From NCBI GenBank assembly GCA_025354565.1, contig JANXMQ010000111.1, forward strand, positions 53,650 through 117,649: 64,000 bases of DNA, written 5' to 3'. Both the position numbers and the translations under genes were made by a program. The number at the start of each line of letters is the position of its first letter. Position 1 is the stretch's first letter. This DNA is from Akkermansiaceae bacterium. Lineage in GTDB: Bacteria; Verrucomicrobiota; Verrucomicrobiia; Verrucomicrobiales; Akkermansiaceae. This document shows, piece by piece, positions 45,301 to 53,198 of the stretch. The notes under the pieces were generated by a model. That model had not been told where the DNA came from. It did no database searches and saw only the letters and a program-made list of their open reading frames with translations.

Positions 45301-47185
45301 CACGGATCACGAACTCCCCACTCGTGGCGTTGACCTTGAGGTTGGCACCAGAAATGATGGAAGTCGTCCCGCTGGTTTCTAGCAGGCCATTGATTTGAAC
45401 CTGACCGGACAGGGTAATATTGTGGTTACCCAAAATTTTCAGCGTGTTCATCCCGCTGGTGCTGTTCGTCAGGGCGGTGATGTTGCCCGTGCCGCGTAGC
45501 TGGACATTGCTGGCGCTCGTCGTGGTCCCGAGCGTCGCTTGATTTGCCGCGAGGTTCACATCGATAGCCCCGGTATCCACCGTGGCGACTGTATAATTGA
45601 ACGCACGCAGGTAGCCGCTGGCGTCAGACACGGCGTAGTCCGCGCCATTTAAAAAAAGGCCCTTGTCAATCAGAGCACTCGCCGTCGGGCCGGTGGTGAA
45701 CTTGATCGAGTTGTCAGTCCCGTTTGTGCCGCCAGAAGAAACAAGGTTGGCGGTATTCCCCACCGTCCGTGCGACGTAAGAGCCAAAGGTCGTCGAGATA
45801 CTCCCCGTGCTCCCTTTGGTGGATTTCAGGGTGACATCGCCGCCTGCCAGAGCCAGAGAGCCGCTAAGGGTTTGAGTCAACGCGCTCCCTGTGGTGTTCT
45901 TGAACTCGAGGGTGCCACCATTAACCGCCGTGTTACCGGTATAAGTGTTCGTGCCGGTCAGCGCCCATGTGCTGGTGTTGGACTTGGTGAGGGCGGCGGT
46001 ATTCAAGGTGCCGTTGGCAATCACACCGATGGCGTTGCCCGTAGAGGTTCCATCCAGAACCATCGTGTTGGTCTGGGTTGTACTCGTAACCGCGGTCAGG
46101 GAACTGATTGTCACGTTCACGCCGTTGGGCGAGATCTGCGAACTCTTTCCGCTGTTCGGGGAGCCAAAGGTAGAAGACCCAAAAGCGATGGTGCCGGTCG
46201 AAGTTAGATTCGAGGTTTGATTCAGAATCAGGTTGCCCTGTTGTCCGAAGGCGGCGGTGCCGAAAGTCTGGGTGTAGCCCGACTGAGACGAGGGCGCATC
46301 CATGGTAATAGTGCTCGTCAAGGCCCCGTTCTGGGTGAATGACAGCGCATTGGCCGTGGTGGTGGTAGAGCCGGAAGCCAAAATCAACGTGGTTCCACTG
46401 ACACCCGTATTTTGGGTAATCGTGCCAGCCCCCAAACCTCCTGCGTTGGTCACCTTCACCGTGCCATTGCTTCCAGCAAAAGTGAGGCCACTGGTGGTAT
46501 TTGTTCCACCCAGAATCAAGCTGCCCGGCCCGGTCATCGTTGTCAGCCCGGTGTAACTGTTGTTGTTGCTGAGGGTGACCATTCCCGCGCTGTTGACCGT
46601 GACGGCACCAGCACCGCTGACAAAGTTACCGCCGTAGATCGCGCCGCCGATCGTGACATTACCGGCGGATAAGGCACCACCACCGATCGTCAAGGTCTTG
46701 GCGTTGAGGCCGAGATCCCCGGATATGGTTAGAAGACCCGACGCCTGCTGGTTGTAGAAACCGGTCGAATTGGAGAGGAGGATTTTGGTGCTCGGCCCGA
46801 TGCTCAGGTTGTGGATCGCCGAGTCATTCATGTAGATGCCGGCAGCCGTCTGGCTGTTCAAAACCGCCGTGCCCGTCAAAGTCAGAGATTGGGTGGAACC
46901 CGAATTGATCGTCACATCCTGACCGACACCCGTGGCCAGCCAAATGCCTTGGGTGGTGCCTGCCGCACCAAGCGTCGGTTGATTGGAAAAAATCGCATTG
47001 AACAAGGCGCTGACCGTGGTTGAAGGCAGGCCGCCAGCCCAGTTTCCTGCCGTCCCCCAAACGGTGGTTCCACCACTCCAGGCGGACGTGGTGGTGTCCG
47101 CAGCTAAAACATGGACCTGCGTGAATACCACGCCGGTAACGGCGGCCAGCGAGCGACGCAGGAACGGATTGATATGGGCTTTCAT
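42320..47185 (-). CDS. autotransporter-associated beta-strand-repeat protein, intact
   Basis: 1,621 residues from the ATG at 47185, which begins the signal peptide (MKAHINPFLRRSLAAVTGVV, cleavage near VLAA); the upstream frame lacks such a signal. The body is a long series of PATR repeats such as KAGTGQLTLSGANTYTGLTT and KNGTAAMTFINTGTYTGGTT, rich in Thr, Gly, Asn and Ser and predicted to form a beta-helix. The C-terminus has the NAGSQTPDLDFDNDGVKNGV calcium-site-like module, VVQTSPDLSNWTNVP and a final KFVRLAVTL, as in other verrucomicrobial giant secreted proteins. No autotransporter barrel is present, so export of this protein uses another route. Function unknown; it converges with the XylR gene. 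Confidence 0.85.
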   Translation of the reverse strand: MKAHINPFLRRSLAAVTGVVFTQVHVLAADTTTSAWSGGTTVWGTAGNWAGGLPSTTVSALFNAIFSNQPTLGAAGTTQGIWLATGVGQDVTINSGSTQSLTLTGTAVLNSQTAAGIYMNDSAIHNLSIGPSTKILLSNSTGFYNQQASGLLTISGDLGLNAKTLTIGGGALSAGNVTIGGAIYGGNFVSGAGAVTVNSAGMVTLSNNNSYTGLTTMTGPGSLILGGTNTTSGLTFAGSNGTVKVTNAGGLGAGTITQNTGVSGTTLILASGSTTTTANALSFTQNGALTSTITMDAPSSQSGYTQTFGTAAFGQQGNLILNQTSNLTSTGTIAFGSSTFGSPNSGKSSQISPNGVNVTISSLTAVTSTTQTNTMVLDGTSTGNAIGVIANGTLNTAALTKSNTSTWALTGTNTYTGNTAVNGGTLEFKNTTGSALTQTLSGSLALAGGDVTLKSTKGSTGSISTTFGSYVARTVGNTANLVSSGGTNGTDNSIKFTTGPTASALIDKGLFLNGADYAVSDASGYLRAFNYTVATVDTGAIDVNLAANQATLGTTTSASNVQLRGTGNITALTNSTSGMNTLKILGNHNITLSGQVQINGLLETSGTTSIISGANLKVNATSGEFVIRVDGSSDILTINSAILANSNSTITKSGTGLLILGGSNTSSSSGTMTINGGTVQLNNVAALNSTAGSEMPVAFAAASTGILALNGNSVVVGNLSGASAAAATVQNANGSSVSNATLTVGNSANLSGTFAGTLKDGTGGGTLSLTKAGTGQLTLSGANTYTGLTTVNAGTLQFAKKTALYNNTPASWTDTNLVVNSGGRAIFNVGGSGEFTASDFTTLATLGTATGGFKSGSAIGMDTSNAGGVITYNTVVANSNSGANTLGFGKFGANTLILGGANSYTGGTTVGTTTTAGGTLQVNNAAALGGTSAGPVNVVNGTINFAVSTAVGTGIPTINLTTTTGLMTLNSGVTVNNPLTMGGGGVNQITGPSSGTASLGGAITWSSGQGIRIDSGGGTVNINGQISGTDAAQSIMFNRNTAGTFVLNAAANYSGGGLWNSGSGPSGTTILYGGTVKEGVSNALNSTAVLTFQPGATLDLNGNNQSALTVYAGTSIVNRPGIITNSATGTTSTITFSPTHSFNQVQGDSNAAYQYESAAINNGAGTVAVVKNGTAAMTFINTGTYTGGTTVNNGTLTGYTGNALGTGNVTVNGGTFAIDFNAFATAIGGATVTDSVAGTLTLAGGNLTVTGRPTNAGGTITGTTANAGGSNPSDGRLLTLTTGNTSGLAVGQAVTGTNITAGNYIAMIIDSTHVLLNTGSTSSTTAQANTLGAATNTSSQTYAAAAVTSPATVTVNNNGGGGTSLTFGGLSGSGNLTKAGAGTLVVNGASNTYSGTITVSAGTFQANGQVVFKPTTNGTSNKVTGAGAAQLNGTISLDLSAANIANGNSWPLVDVTSPSYSLVGVTGTSPALTFTNTSGVWTAVDGSNTWTFTQTTGTLSLTVAAGSGYSAWASTNAGSQTPDLDFDNDGVKNGVEYFMNATTGFTANPVLNGSNTVTWTNGGNIPSSAYGTTFVVQTSPDLSNWTNVPATGDPNLSNTAGSVSYTLSGSGSKFVRLAVTL

Positions 47186-47234
47186 GGAATTTAGTTTTAT
47201 GGGTTTAAAAGGCTGGAAAGGCAATTTCTTCAAA

Positions 47235-47663
47235 TCAAGCTGGCACGTTTGTAGCATTTCCCGACTTACTGTATATTTGCGATTGCCGACAATTCTTTAG
47301 ATTTTGAGTCACCGTAATGACGTGGATGAGGGAACATGGACTAACAGGAAGCCTCTCATTGGAGAAAATGACAAGCTGGCAGAAATTCCGCCATGCGTAG
47401 CGCACGGCCTGCGGATCTGAGTCGCCAGACGGGAGTTGGATGTTGAGACGTTTTCCGTCCGGTGACACCACGGCGGTGACGGCCTGCCCGACTCCAACCG
47501 CGGATTTCACTTCATCACGTCCGCTGCCCCAAACCGTCACTGGCTCATCTCGCTGGATGACGGCTCCGGAGGTGAATACCGGTGCTAATTCCACAGCGGT
47601 AGAAGCGTTTCCGACGGCAAGGAGAAGGTTCCCAATGCACAGGAATTTGTGTCGTAAAATCAT
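47235..47663 (-). pseudogene. sialate O-acetylesterase-like gene with internal deletion
   Basis: The 142-codon frame starts with a signal peptide and VELAPVFTSGAVIQRDEPVT, the N-terminus typical of secreted sialate O-acetylesterase-like (SGNH) proteins (LF-S--MVLQRD-PV-VWG). Then after only ~45 residues the sequence jumps to DPQAVRYAWRNFCQLVIFSN ERLPVSP-like text, which resembles the end of the same family (P-AVRYAW ... NLYN--GLPASPFR). The ~400 residues between, with the catalytic domain, are missing, and the last part is scrambled. It therefore looks like a deletion remnant, not a working gene. It lies just upstream of the intact repeat-protein gene on the same strand. Confidence 0.5.
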
Positions 47664-48154
47664 GAGGGTTTATTCAATATATTGGAGTGTGGGTACGTCT
47701 TAAAGGAAAGCCTACTTCACTTAAATCACCGATTGATTTGAAGCTTGCGAGCGGGACGTTCGTTCAACTGACGAATGTCCAGAAGGCTGATCGGGTAGAG
47801 CTGGCAACGTTTCGCAAGCCACCCTCTATCGTATGTGCCGAAGGTCCAATTACTTCCATAGCCATCGATATTCACACAATAACAATCAAAGCGGTGAGCA
47901 CCTCATTTGAATAATAAATCCAAGAATCCGAACAAAATTCTGAAACGGCAATTGCTTTCCCTACGGCAGATCGGTCAATATGTGTGTAATCAACGCGGGA
48001 TGAAAATCTGTGCAATGACCTCGTGCTCGCTGGTGCTGTTGGAGACGAAAGACAGGGGCTTGAGGGCGGTATCGGGAATTAGCGTGCCTTTGTCCCGTGC
48101 CCTGCCCTCGTCAATCCATGGGAATTTGAAATGCCGGATAAGCCGCGATTCGAC
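47664..48154. other. gene-poor region with possible coding debris
   Basis: 491 bases. On the plus strand, 47687-47914 is open from a GTG for 75 codons with a protein-like composition (LKLASGTFVQLTNVQKADRV), perhaps the tail of a lost gene; I recognise no family. On the minus strand, after the TGA that ends the DUF2064 gene, the same frame stays open for 54 codons to a second TGA at 47990-47992 and reads like a conserved C-terminus (LIPDTALKPLSFVSNSTSEH). Neither is called as a gene. Confidence 0.35.
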
Positions 48155-48730
48155 TCAACCCTCCTCCTCCCATGCCCGTTTCAAGGCCGGGCCGAGGGCG
48201 CTGTCGAGGGCGGCGTGCCAATGGCTGCTGGAGCGGATCACTGGCAGTTCCGGGAGAATTCTTGGCGGCAGATCGGCAGTCGCAGCGTGCGCATGGGCAC
48301 GGAAATATTCGCCGCCTTCGGTGGCCGGGCCGATGACTTGGCGGGTGGTCCGACCGAGTCCTAACATGGCGGCGTGAACCCAGCGGGCACCGAGGTGGGG
48401 GCAGAGGATTTCCCCGAAGGCATGGATCGGGAAATCGGCGGAATTTCCTCCGAAGTCGATTTCCCAGCCGGTGCTGCGGAACACGCCATCGTCCGCCTGC
48501 CAAGTCCCTGCCAAGCGGGGGAGCAGCCAGAACCGCACCGCTTCATGGGCGTCGCCAGGCTCGACGGTTAGGCGCAGCCGGGCATCTGTCAGGCCACGGA
48601 GCTGGCGCAGGGTGGTCACAACGATGGCCCGATAGCGGCGCGCGGCTTCCTCCTCGCCATGGTCGGCGGCCATGTCTGGCAGGACCAGACCGGGCACGGG
48701 TTCCTGGATGTTTAGCGTGAGCAGTCGCAT
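48155..48730 (-). CDS. DUF2064 (TIGR04282-like) glycosyltransferase-fold protein, divergent
   Basis: 191 residues from the ATG at 48730. It follows the DUF2064 pattern of rSAM/selenodomain-associated transferase 1 proteins: an N-terminal strand, then EPVPGLVLPDMAADHGEEEAARRYRAI (family: P-PG-VKTRLA---GEE-AA-LY-A), LRLTVEPGDAHEA, and later HLGARWVHAAMLGLGRTTRQ and VIGPATEGGEYFRA, matching the family's VLGPA-DGGYYL block. The usual KTRL sequence is replaced by VLPDM, so the nucleotide-sugar site may be altered. The fold is GT-A-like; the reaction is unknown. It is divergent from ftsK across 130 bases. Confidence 0.65.
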   Translation of the reverse strand: MRLLTLNIQEPVPGLVLPDMAADHGEEEAARRYRAIVVTTLRQLRGLTDARLRLTVEPGDAHEAVRFWLLPRLAGTWQADDGVFRSTGWEIDFGGNSADFPIHAFGEILCPHLGARWVHAAMLGLGRTTRQVIGPATEGGEYFRAHAHAATADLPPRILPELPVIRSSSHWHAALDSALGPALKRAWEEEG

Positions 48731-48860
48731 CGGGCGGAGATTGGAGCGGCGGGGCAAGGGGTCCAAGCCTGGATTACTTCAGGGAACCTTATTTTCCGGT
48801 TGGGAAAACAATCTTGCTCCCAGTGGCGAGTCGGGGGATGCTGTGGGCGCAGCGAGTTCC

Positions 48861-51422
48861 ATGGCAGCCAAGGATAACAAAAAGCGGGGCGAGGTTCCCG
48901 AGCCATCGCGATGGTCCAACGAAATCACCGGGATTCTCTGGATCACGGCGGGTCTCATGCTGCTGTTGTCGCTCGTGAAATACAGTCCGGCGGACCTGCC
49001 GCGCTGGGGGCTGTTGGGGGATTTGGCGGGGAAATCCGGAGGTGTCGGGGAAAATCTAATCGGTCCGGTGGGTGGGATTCTCGGTTTCGTCCAAATCCTG
49101 CTGTTCGGCGCGGCGGGCTATCTGATCCCGGCGGGTTTCATCTGGTTCGGCATCATCAAGCTGGCCTTCGATGTCCGCATCTGGCCGCGCGCGGTGCTGG
49201 GGTTCTGTGTGCTGGTGCTTGCGGGAGCGGCCTGGCTCGATGCGGCGGATTACTTTTTCAAGGACTGGTCGGTTCGTTGCAATCTGAGCGAATTCGGCCC
49301 CGGCGGACTCGCTGGCCACGGCTTGGGCGGCTACGTCCGCACCCACGTCATCGGGCGTGTGGGGACACTGATACTAACAAGTTTGATCTATCTGATAGCT
49401 CTGATCCTGCTGACCGGCCAACGACCGATCCATTTCACCAAGGCCTGCTTCCGGCTGGCTAGGCTTAGATTTCACGAATGGCAGACGAACCGCCGGGAAA
49501 ACGGAAAAATCGCCGCCCGCGAGGCGGAAATGCTCGCCGAGCGCGACCGCCAGCGTGAGCAACGCCGCAAGGACCGCGAGGCCGCGAAATCCGCCACCGC
49601 CAAGGCCGCCGATGCCGATCCGCAGGCGCTCCTGCCGCTGCGCGAAACTCCGACGCCACAGATCATCGACGCCTCACAACGCCGTGCCATCGACCCCGAA
49701 CTCATCGGTAAAAACCCCTTCAGCCGCAAGCCTTCCCCGGAGCACCAAGGTCTCCAAGAAGGCAGATTTCCCAACTACGAAATCCCGCAATTTACACTCC
49801 TCGATCCCTTACCCGAAGTGGAAGACTCGGATGCGGATGATGACCACAAGGAGGAGACCCGCCAGATCATCATCGACACGCTCAAGGCCTTTGGCATCGA
49901 GGTCACAGCCGGCCCCATCACCCGTGGCCCGACCATTACCCGCTACGAAATCTATCCCTCGACCGGCCTCCGCGTTTCCCGTATCTCCCAGTTAGAGGCG
50001 GACATCGCCCGCGCCACTTGTGCCGAGCGCATCAACATCCTCGCCCCCATTCCCGGCAAGGACACCGTCGGCATCGAAATCGCGAACAGCAAGAAAGTCG
50101 CGGTGCCACTCCACGAGCTGCTCTATTCCACCGATTTCAACTCCTCCAAGAAAAAGATCCCGCTCGCACTGGGCAAGGATGTCTATGGGAATACGGTCAT
50201 CGCCGATCTCGCCGCCATGCCGCACTGCCTCGTCGCCGGGGCCACCGGTTCGGGGAAATCTGTCTGTATCAACTCGATCATCGCCTCCATGCTCTTCAAG
50301 TTCAGCCCGGACGAGCTGCGCTTCATCATGGTGGATCCGAAGGTCGTGGAAATGCAGATGTATAACCGCCTGCCCCACCTCGTCGTCCCAGTCGTCACCG
50401 ATCCGAAAAAAACCGTGGCCGCCCTCAAGTGGGTGGTTAACGAGATGGAAAAACGTTACAAAATTTTCGCCAAAGTCGGCGTGCGGAATTTCGATAGCTT
50501 CAACTCTCGGATCATCCCGGAGAAGGAAAAACCCGCCCCCGCGCCAGTGGTCAGCGAAGTGCTGTCGGATGATGGCCCGGAACCCGAAGCCCCCTTCGAT
50601 CCAAGTGAATTGCTAGATCCCACCCTCCCCACCAGCCACCAAGCCCCACCGTGGACGATGCTGGAAGAAGAGCCGGATGAGGATATGAATTCGCTGGCCG
50701 CCGCCCTCAGCGATGGCGACCTCGGCCCCGAAGCCGACGAAGAGGACGAGGAAATTTTCGAAGATCACATCCCCACCAAATTTCCTTACATCGTCGTCCT
50801 CATCGACGAACTCGCCGACCTCATGCAGACCGCGCCCGCCGATGTGGAAATGTGCATCGCCCGCATCGCCCAAAAGGCTCGTGCCGCAGGTATTCACCTC
50901 ATCATCGCCACCCAGACCCCGCGGGCGGATGTTGTCACCGGCATCATCAAGGCGAACATCCCGTGCCGCATCGCCTTCCAAGTTTCCTCCGCTCTGGATT
51001 CCCGCGTCATTCTCGATACCAAGGGCGCGGACAAACTCGTCGGCAAGGGCGACATGCTCTATCTACCGCCCGGCTCCGCCAAGCTGGAGCGGGCCCAAGG
51101 CGCCTTCGTCACCGATGCCGAGATCGAGCGCCTTATCGACCACTGCGCCTTGCAAGCGAAGCCGCAGTTTGAAAAAGAAATCCAAGCCTCCATCAATGGC
51201 GAGGGCGACGACGAGGACGACGACGTTTCCCAAGCCGACGAGGAACTCATCATGAAATGCATCGAAGTCGTTAGGCAGGAACAAAAAGCCAGCACCTCCT
51301 TGCTCCAGCGCCGTCTGCGTCTCGGCTACACCCGCGCCGCGCGGATGGTCGATATTCTGGAGCAGCGCGGAATCGTCGGCCCCGGCGAGGGAGCAAAGGC
51401 GCGAGAAGTGTTCTTGAAGTAA
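48861..51422 (+). CDS. ftsK: DNA translocase FtsK
   Basis: 853 residues from the ATG at 48861 (MAAKDNKKRGEVPEP); the open frame upstream overlaps the divergent gene and is not protein-like. About four membrane helices occupy residues ~25-195 (ITGILWITAGLMLLLSLVKY; LILTSLIYLIALILLTGQ), followed by a charged linker. The alpha domain starts near 325 (IDTLKAFGIEVTAGPITRGP). Walker A GATGSGKSVCINS lies near 460, MVDPKVVEMQMYNRLPHL after it, and Walker B IVVLIDELADLM near 646. The last ~65 residues are the winged-helix gamma domain (LLQRRLRLGYTRAARMVDIL), which in FtsK reads orientation sequences. An acidic, Pro-rich insert of about 80 residues (~553-635) interrupts the motor. FtsK pumps DNA at the division septum. 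The final 426 bases are repeated at 61204-61629. Confidence 0.95.
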   Translation: MAAKDNKKRGEVPEPSRWSNEITGILWITAGLMLLLSLVKYSPADLPRWGLLGDLAGKSGGVGENLIGPVGGILGFVQILLFGAAGYLIPAGFIWFGIIKLAFDVRIWPRAVLGFCVLVLAGAAWLDAADYFFKDWSVRCNLSEFGPGGLAGHGLGGYVRTHVIGRVGTLILTSLIYLIALILLTGQRPIHFTKACFRLARLRFHEWQTNRRENGKIAAREAEMLAERDRQREQRRKDREAAKSATAKAADADPQALLPLRETPTPQIIDASQRRAIDPELIGKNPFSRKPSPEHQGLQEGRFPNYEIPQFTLLDPLPEVEDSDADDDHKEETRQIIIDTLKAFGIEVTAGPITRGPTITRYEIYPSTGLRVSRISQLEADIARATCAERINILAPIPGKDTVGIEIANSKKVAVPLHELLYSTDFNSSKKKIPLALGKDVYGNTVIADLAAMPHCLVAGATGSGKSVCINSIIASMLFKFSPDELRFIMVDPKVVEMQMYNRLPHLVVPVVTDPKKTVAALKWVVNEMEKRYKIFAKVGVRNFDSFNSRIIPEKEKPAPAPVVSEVLSDDGPEPEAPFDPSELLDPTLPTSHQAPPWTMLEEEPDEDMNSLAAALSDGDLGPEADEEDEEIFEDHIPTKFPYIVVLIDELADLMQTAPADVEMCIARIAQKARAAGIHLIIATQTPRADVVTGIIKANIPCRIAFQVSSALDSRVILDTKGADKLVGKGDMLYLPPGSAKLERAQGAFVTDAEIERLIDHCALQAKPQFEKEIQASINGEGDDEDDDVSQADEELIMKCIEVVRQEQKASTSLLQRRLRLGYTRAARMVDILEQRGIVGPGEGAKAREVFLK
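50997..51422 (+). repeat. 3' end of ftsK, duplicated 10,207 bp downstream (copy A)
   Basis: This segment matches 61204-61629 with no gaps and 13 differences by hand alignment: 51101, 51218, 51224, 51242, 51356, 51359, 51362, 51365, 51371, 51410, 51413, 51414 and 51416. Only 51218 changes a residue (Asp here, Glu in copy B). The first 104 bases are identical; 9 of 13 differences lie in the last 67 bases. Homology starts at GATTCCCGCGTC and ends at the stop codon. Confidence 0.93.
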
Positions 51423-51513
51423 CTGAGGAGGCGCTGTGGGTGCGCAACCTTGAGCAGGTCATCCAGATCCATCAGCGAAGAAAGACGAGAATGTTAGGTG
51501 TTCAAGCATCTTG

Positions 51514-52521
51514 CTAGGGCGTGATCTCGACATCCACTTCCGCACCCAGAGGCATTGCTAACGGCTCATCCGTTTCGATCCATACCTCGATGATCTGAAT
51601 GTCCATTCGTTCGGTGGATTGCCGCGAGAAAACACTTTTCCGCCCCATGATCGGTTTGATCGATCGCACCTTGCCGCCCATCCATGATTTGGCGCCGTTC
51701 ATTCTAACTTGTGCCGCCAAACCGGGGCGGAGTTCCTTGATCGCGTTTTGATCCACCTCCGCCCTTACATCCACATTACCGGATGGAGCGAAAAGCACGA
51801 CCGGTTCATAAAGTGTCACTGTCACAGCCTCGCCCTGCCGCAGGAATATCTCGACCACCTTGCCATCGACCGGTGCCCTCAGGATTTTTTGCTCCACCGC
51901 TACCTTTGCGGCCTCCACCTCGGCGCTTGCGAATTTGACGGATGCATCCAGATATTGGCGATCCTCGTCCCGCACTTGGTGTTTTGCTTTGTTCCATGCG
52001 GCTTCCGCCTGTCTGGCCTGCAAAGTGCCGAAGGCCGCTTGGAAATCCGCCGCATCGCGGTCTGTTCCTGAAATCGCGCGCTTATCCTCAAGATTGTCCC
52101 AGCGATTCCGTTCTTTTATCCGGTATTTCTCATTCTCTCCCGCCGAGCGAAACGCGGCTTCCAGGGCCGCGATCTCATCAGGGTGCGCTCCCGCCAGCAC
52201 CAGTTTGCGGTTCGCCTCTGCTACGGCGAGTTTCGCCTGTGCCGCCCCCAGTGCGCTGCGCTCCACGGAATCATCCAGCCGCGCAATCACATCCCCCGCT
52301 TTCACCACCTCACCGATCTTCTCATTCACTTGGGCGATGACTCCGTAACTTTGAAACGACAGGCGGCGCAGTTTGTCGCGGGGCTCCAGGTAGCCCACCG
52401 CATGGATGCGGTTCTTGGCTCCCGCCTCCTGCTCTCCTGTTTTGCCTGCGGGTTTGCACGAGCCGATTGAGGCTAGGGCGACCACTCCACACATCATCCA
52501 TGTTTTCCGATGCTTCTTCAT
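51514..52521 (-). CDS. HlyD/MFP-family periplasmic adaptor lipoprotein (DevB-like)
   Basis: 335 residues. N-terminal lipoprotein signal (TWMMCGVVALASIGSC, lipobox IGSC). A biotinyl-lipoyl-like half (GVIAQVNEKIGEVVKAGDVI) is followed by a coiled-coil hairpin (about 85-195: LGAAQAKLAVAEANRKLVLA, RQAEAAWNKAKHQVRDEDRQ), then the second lipoyl half (ILRAPVDGKVVEIFLRQGEA) and a beta-barrel domain. Adaptors of this type link an inner-membrane transporter to the outer membrane. Its start overlaps the ABC ATPase stop by four bases (ATGA), so it is translated with the ATPase and permease as one exporter. It is the last gene of the operon. Confidence 0.9.
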   Translation of the reverse strand: MKKHRKTWMMCGVVALASIGSCKPAGKTGEQEAGAKNRIHAVGYLEPRDKLRRLSFQSYGVIAQVNEKIGEVVKAGDVIARLDDSVERSALGAAQAKLAVAEANRKLVLAGAHPDEIAALEAAFRSAGENEKYRIKERNRWDNLEDKRAISGTDRDAADFQAAFGTLQARQAEAAWNKAKHQVRDEDRQYLDASVKFASAEVEAAKVAVEQKILRAPVDGKVVEIFLRQGEAVTVTLYEPVVLFAPSGNVDVRAEVDQNAIKELRPGLAAQVRMNGAKSWMGGKVRSIKPIMGRKSVFSRQSTERMDIQIIEVWIETDEPLAMPLGAEVDVEITP

Positions 52522-53198
52522 GAGACTTCCTTCACGGTTCCTTTGTCCATTTCGAATTTCCTGTTAAACATCGGCAGCAGGCGCATGTCATGCGACACCA
52601 CCAGCAAGCCGGCCCCTTCCTCCGTCGCGTGGCGGGTGAGTAGTTCCACCACCACTTGCCCGATCTCCCAGCCCAGCGCGGCCGTCGGCTCATCCGCCAG
52701 CACCACGGAAGGACGGTTCAGCAAGGCTCTGGCCACCGCCACCCGCTGCCGCTGGCCGCCGCTCAATACCGCCGCCTGCTTGCCTGCATGATCCGCCATC
52801 TCGAGCCGCTCCAGCAGGTGATGGATGCGTGCCCTGCATTCCGCCAGTGACAATCCCGCGTTTCTCCCCACGATTTCCAAGTTCTCCCGGACGCTCAGGA
52901 ATGGCAGCAATTGCGCGTGTTGAAAAACGAATCCGATCTTCTCCCGGCGCAATCGGTTCAGTTCGTTCACTCCGGGGTTCGTCACCGGTTCCCCGGCGAT
53001 TTTCAGACACCCGCCGCTCGGAGTGAGCAGACAGCCCGCAATGCACAGCAGCGTGGTTTTCCCCGATCCACTCGGCCCCGTCAGGATCGCGCGGTCTCCC
53101 GCATGGATCTCCAGATCCACGCCCAGCAGCACCGGCACGGACAGGTCTCCCTTGCCGTAGGTGTGGCGGATTGATTCACAATGGAGGGCACTTTTCAT
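52518..53198 (-). CDS. ABC transporter ATP-binding protein (DevA/LolD-like)
   Basis: 226 residues from the ATG at 53198, which overlaps the permease stop by four bases (ATGA); the frame further upstream runs over the permease gene and is a shadow. Walker A GPSGSGKTTLL, Q-loop IGFVFQHAQLLPF, signature LSGGQRQRVAVARAL, Walker B VVLADEPTAAL and the H-loop VVSHD are all intact. The class is the LolD/MacB/DevA type that works with FtsX-fold permeases, energising export of lipids or peptides from the inner membrane. One small change: the D-loop region reads EPTAALGWEIGQ where T-x-LD is usual. Confidence 0.94.
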   Translation of the reverse strand: MKSALHCESIRHTYGKGDLSVPVLLGVDLEIHAGDRAILTGPSGSGKTTLLCIAGCLLTPSGGCLKIAGEPVTNPGVNELNRLRREKIGFVFQHAQLLPFLSVRENLEIVGRNAGLSLAECRARIHHLLERLEMADHAGKQAAVLSGGQRQRVAVARALLNRPSVVLADEPTAALGWEIGQVVVELLTRHATEEGAGLLVVSHDMRLLPMFNRKFEMDKGTVKEVS

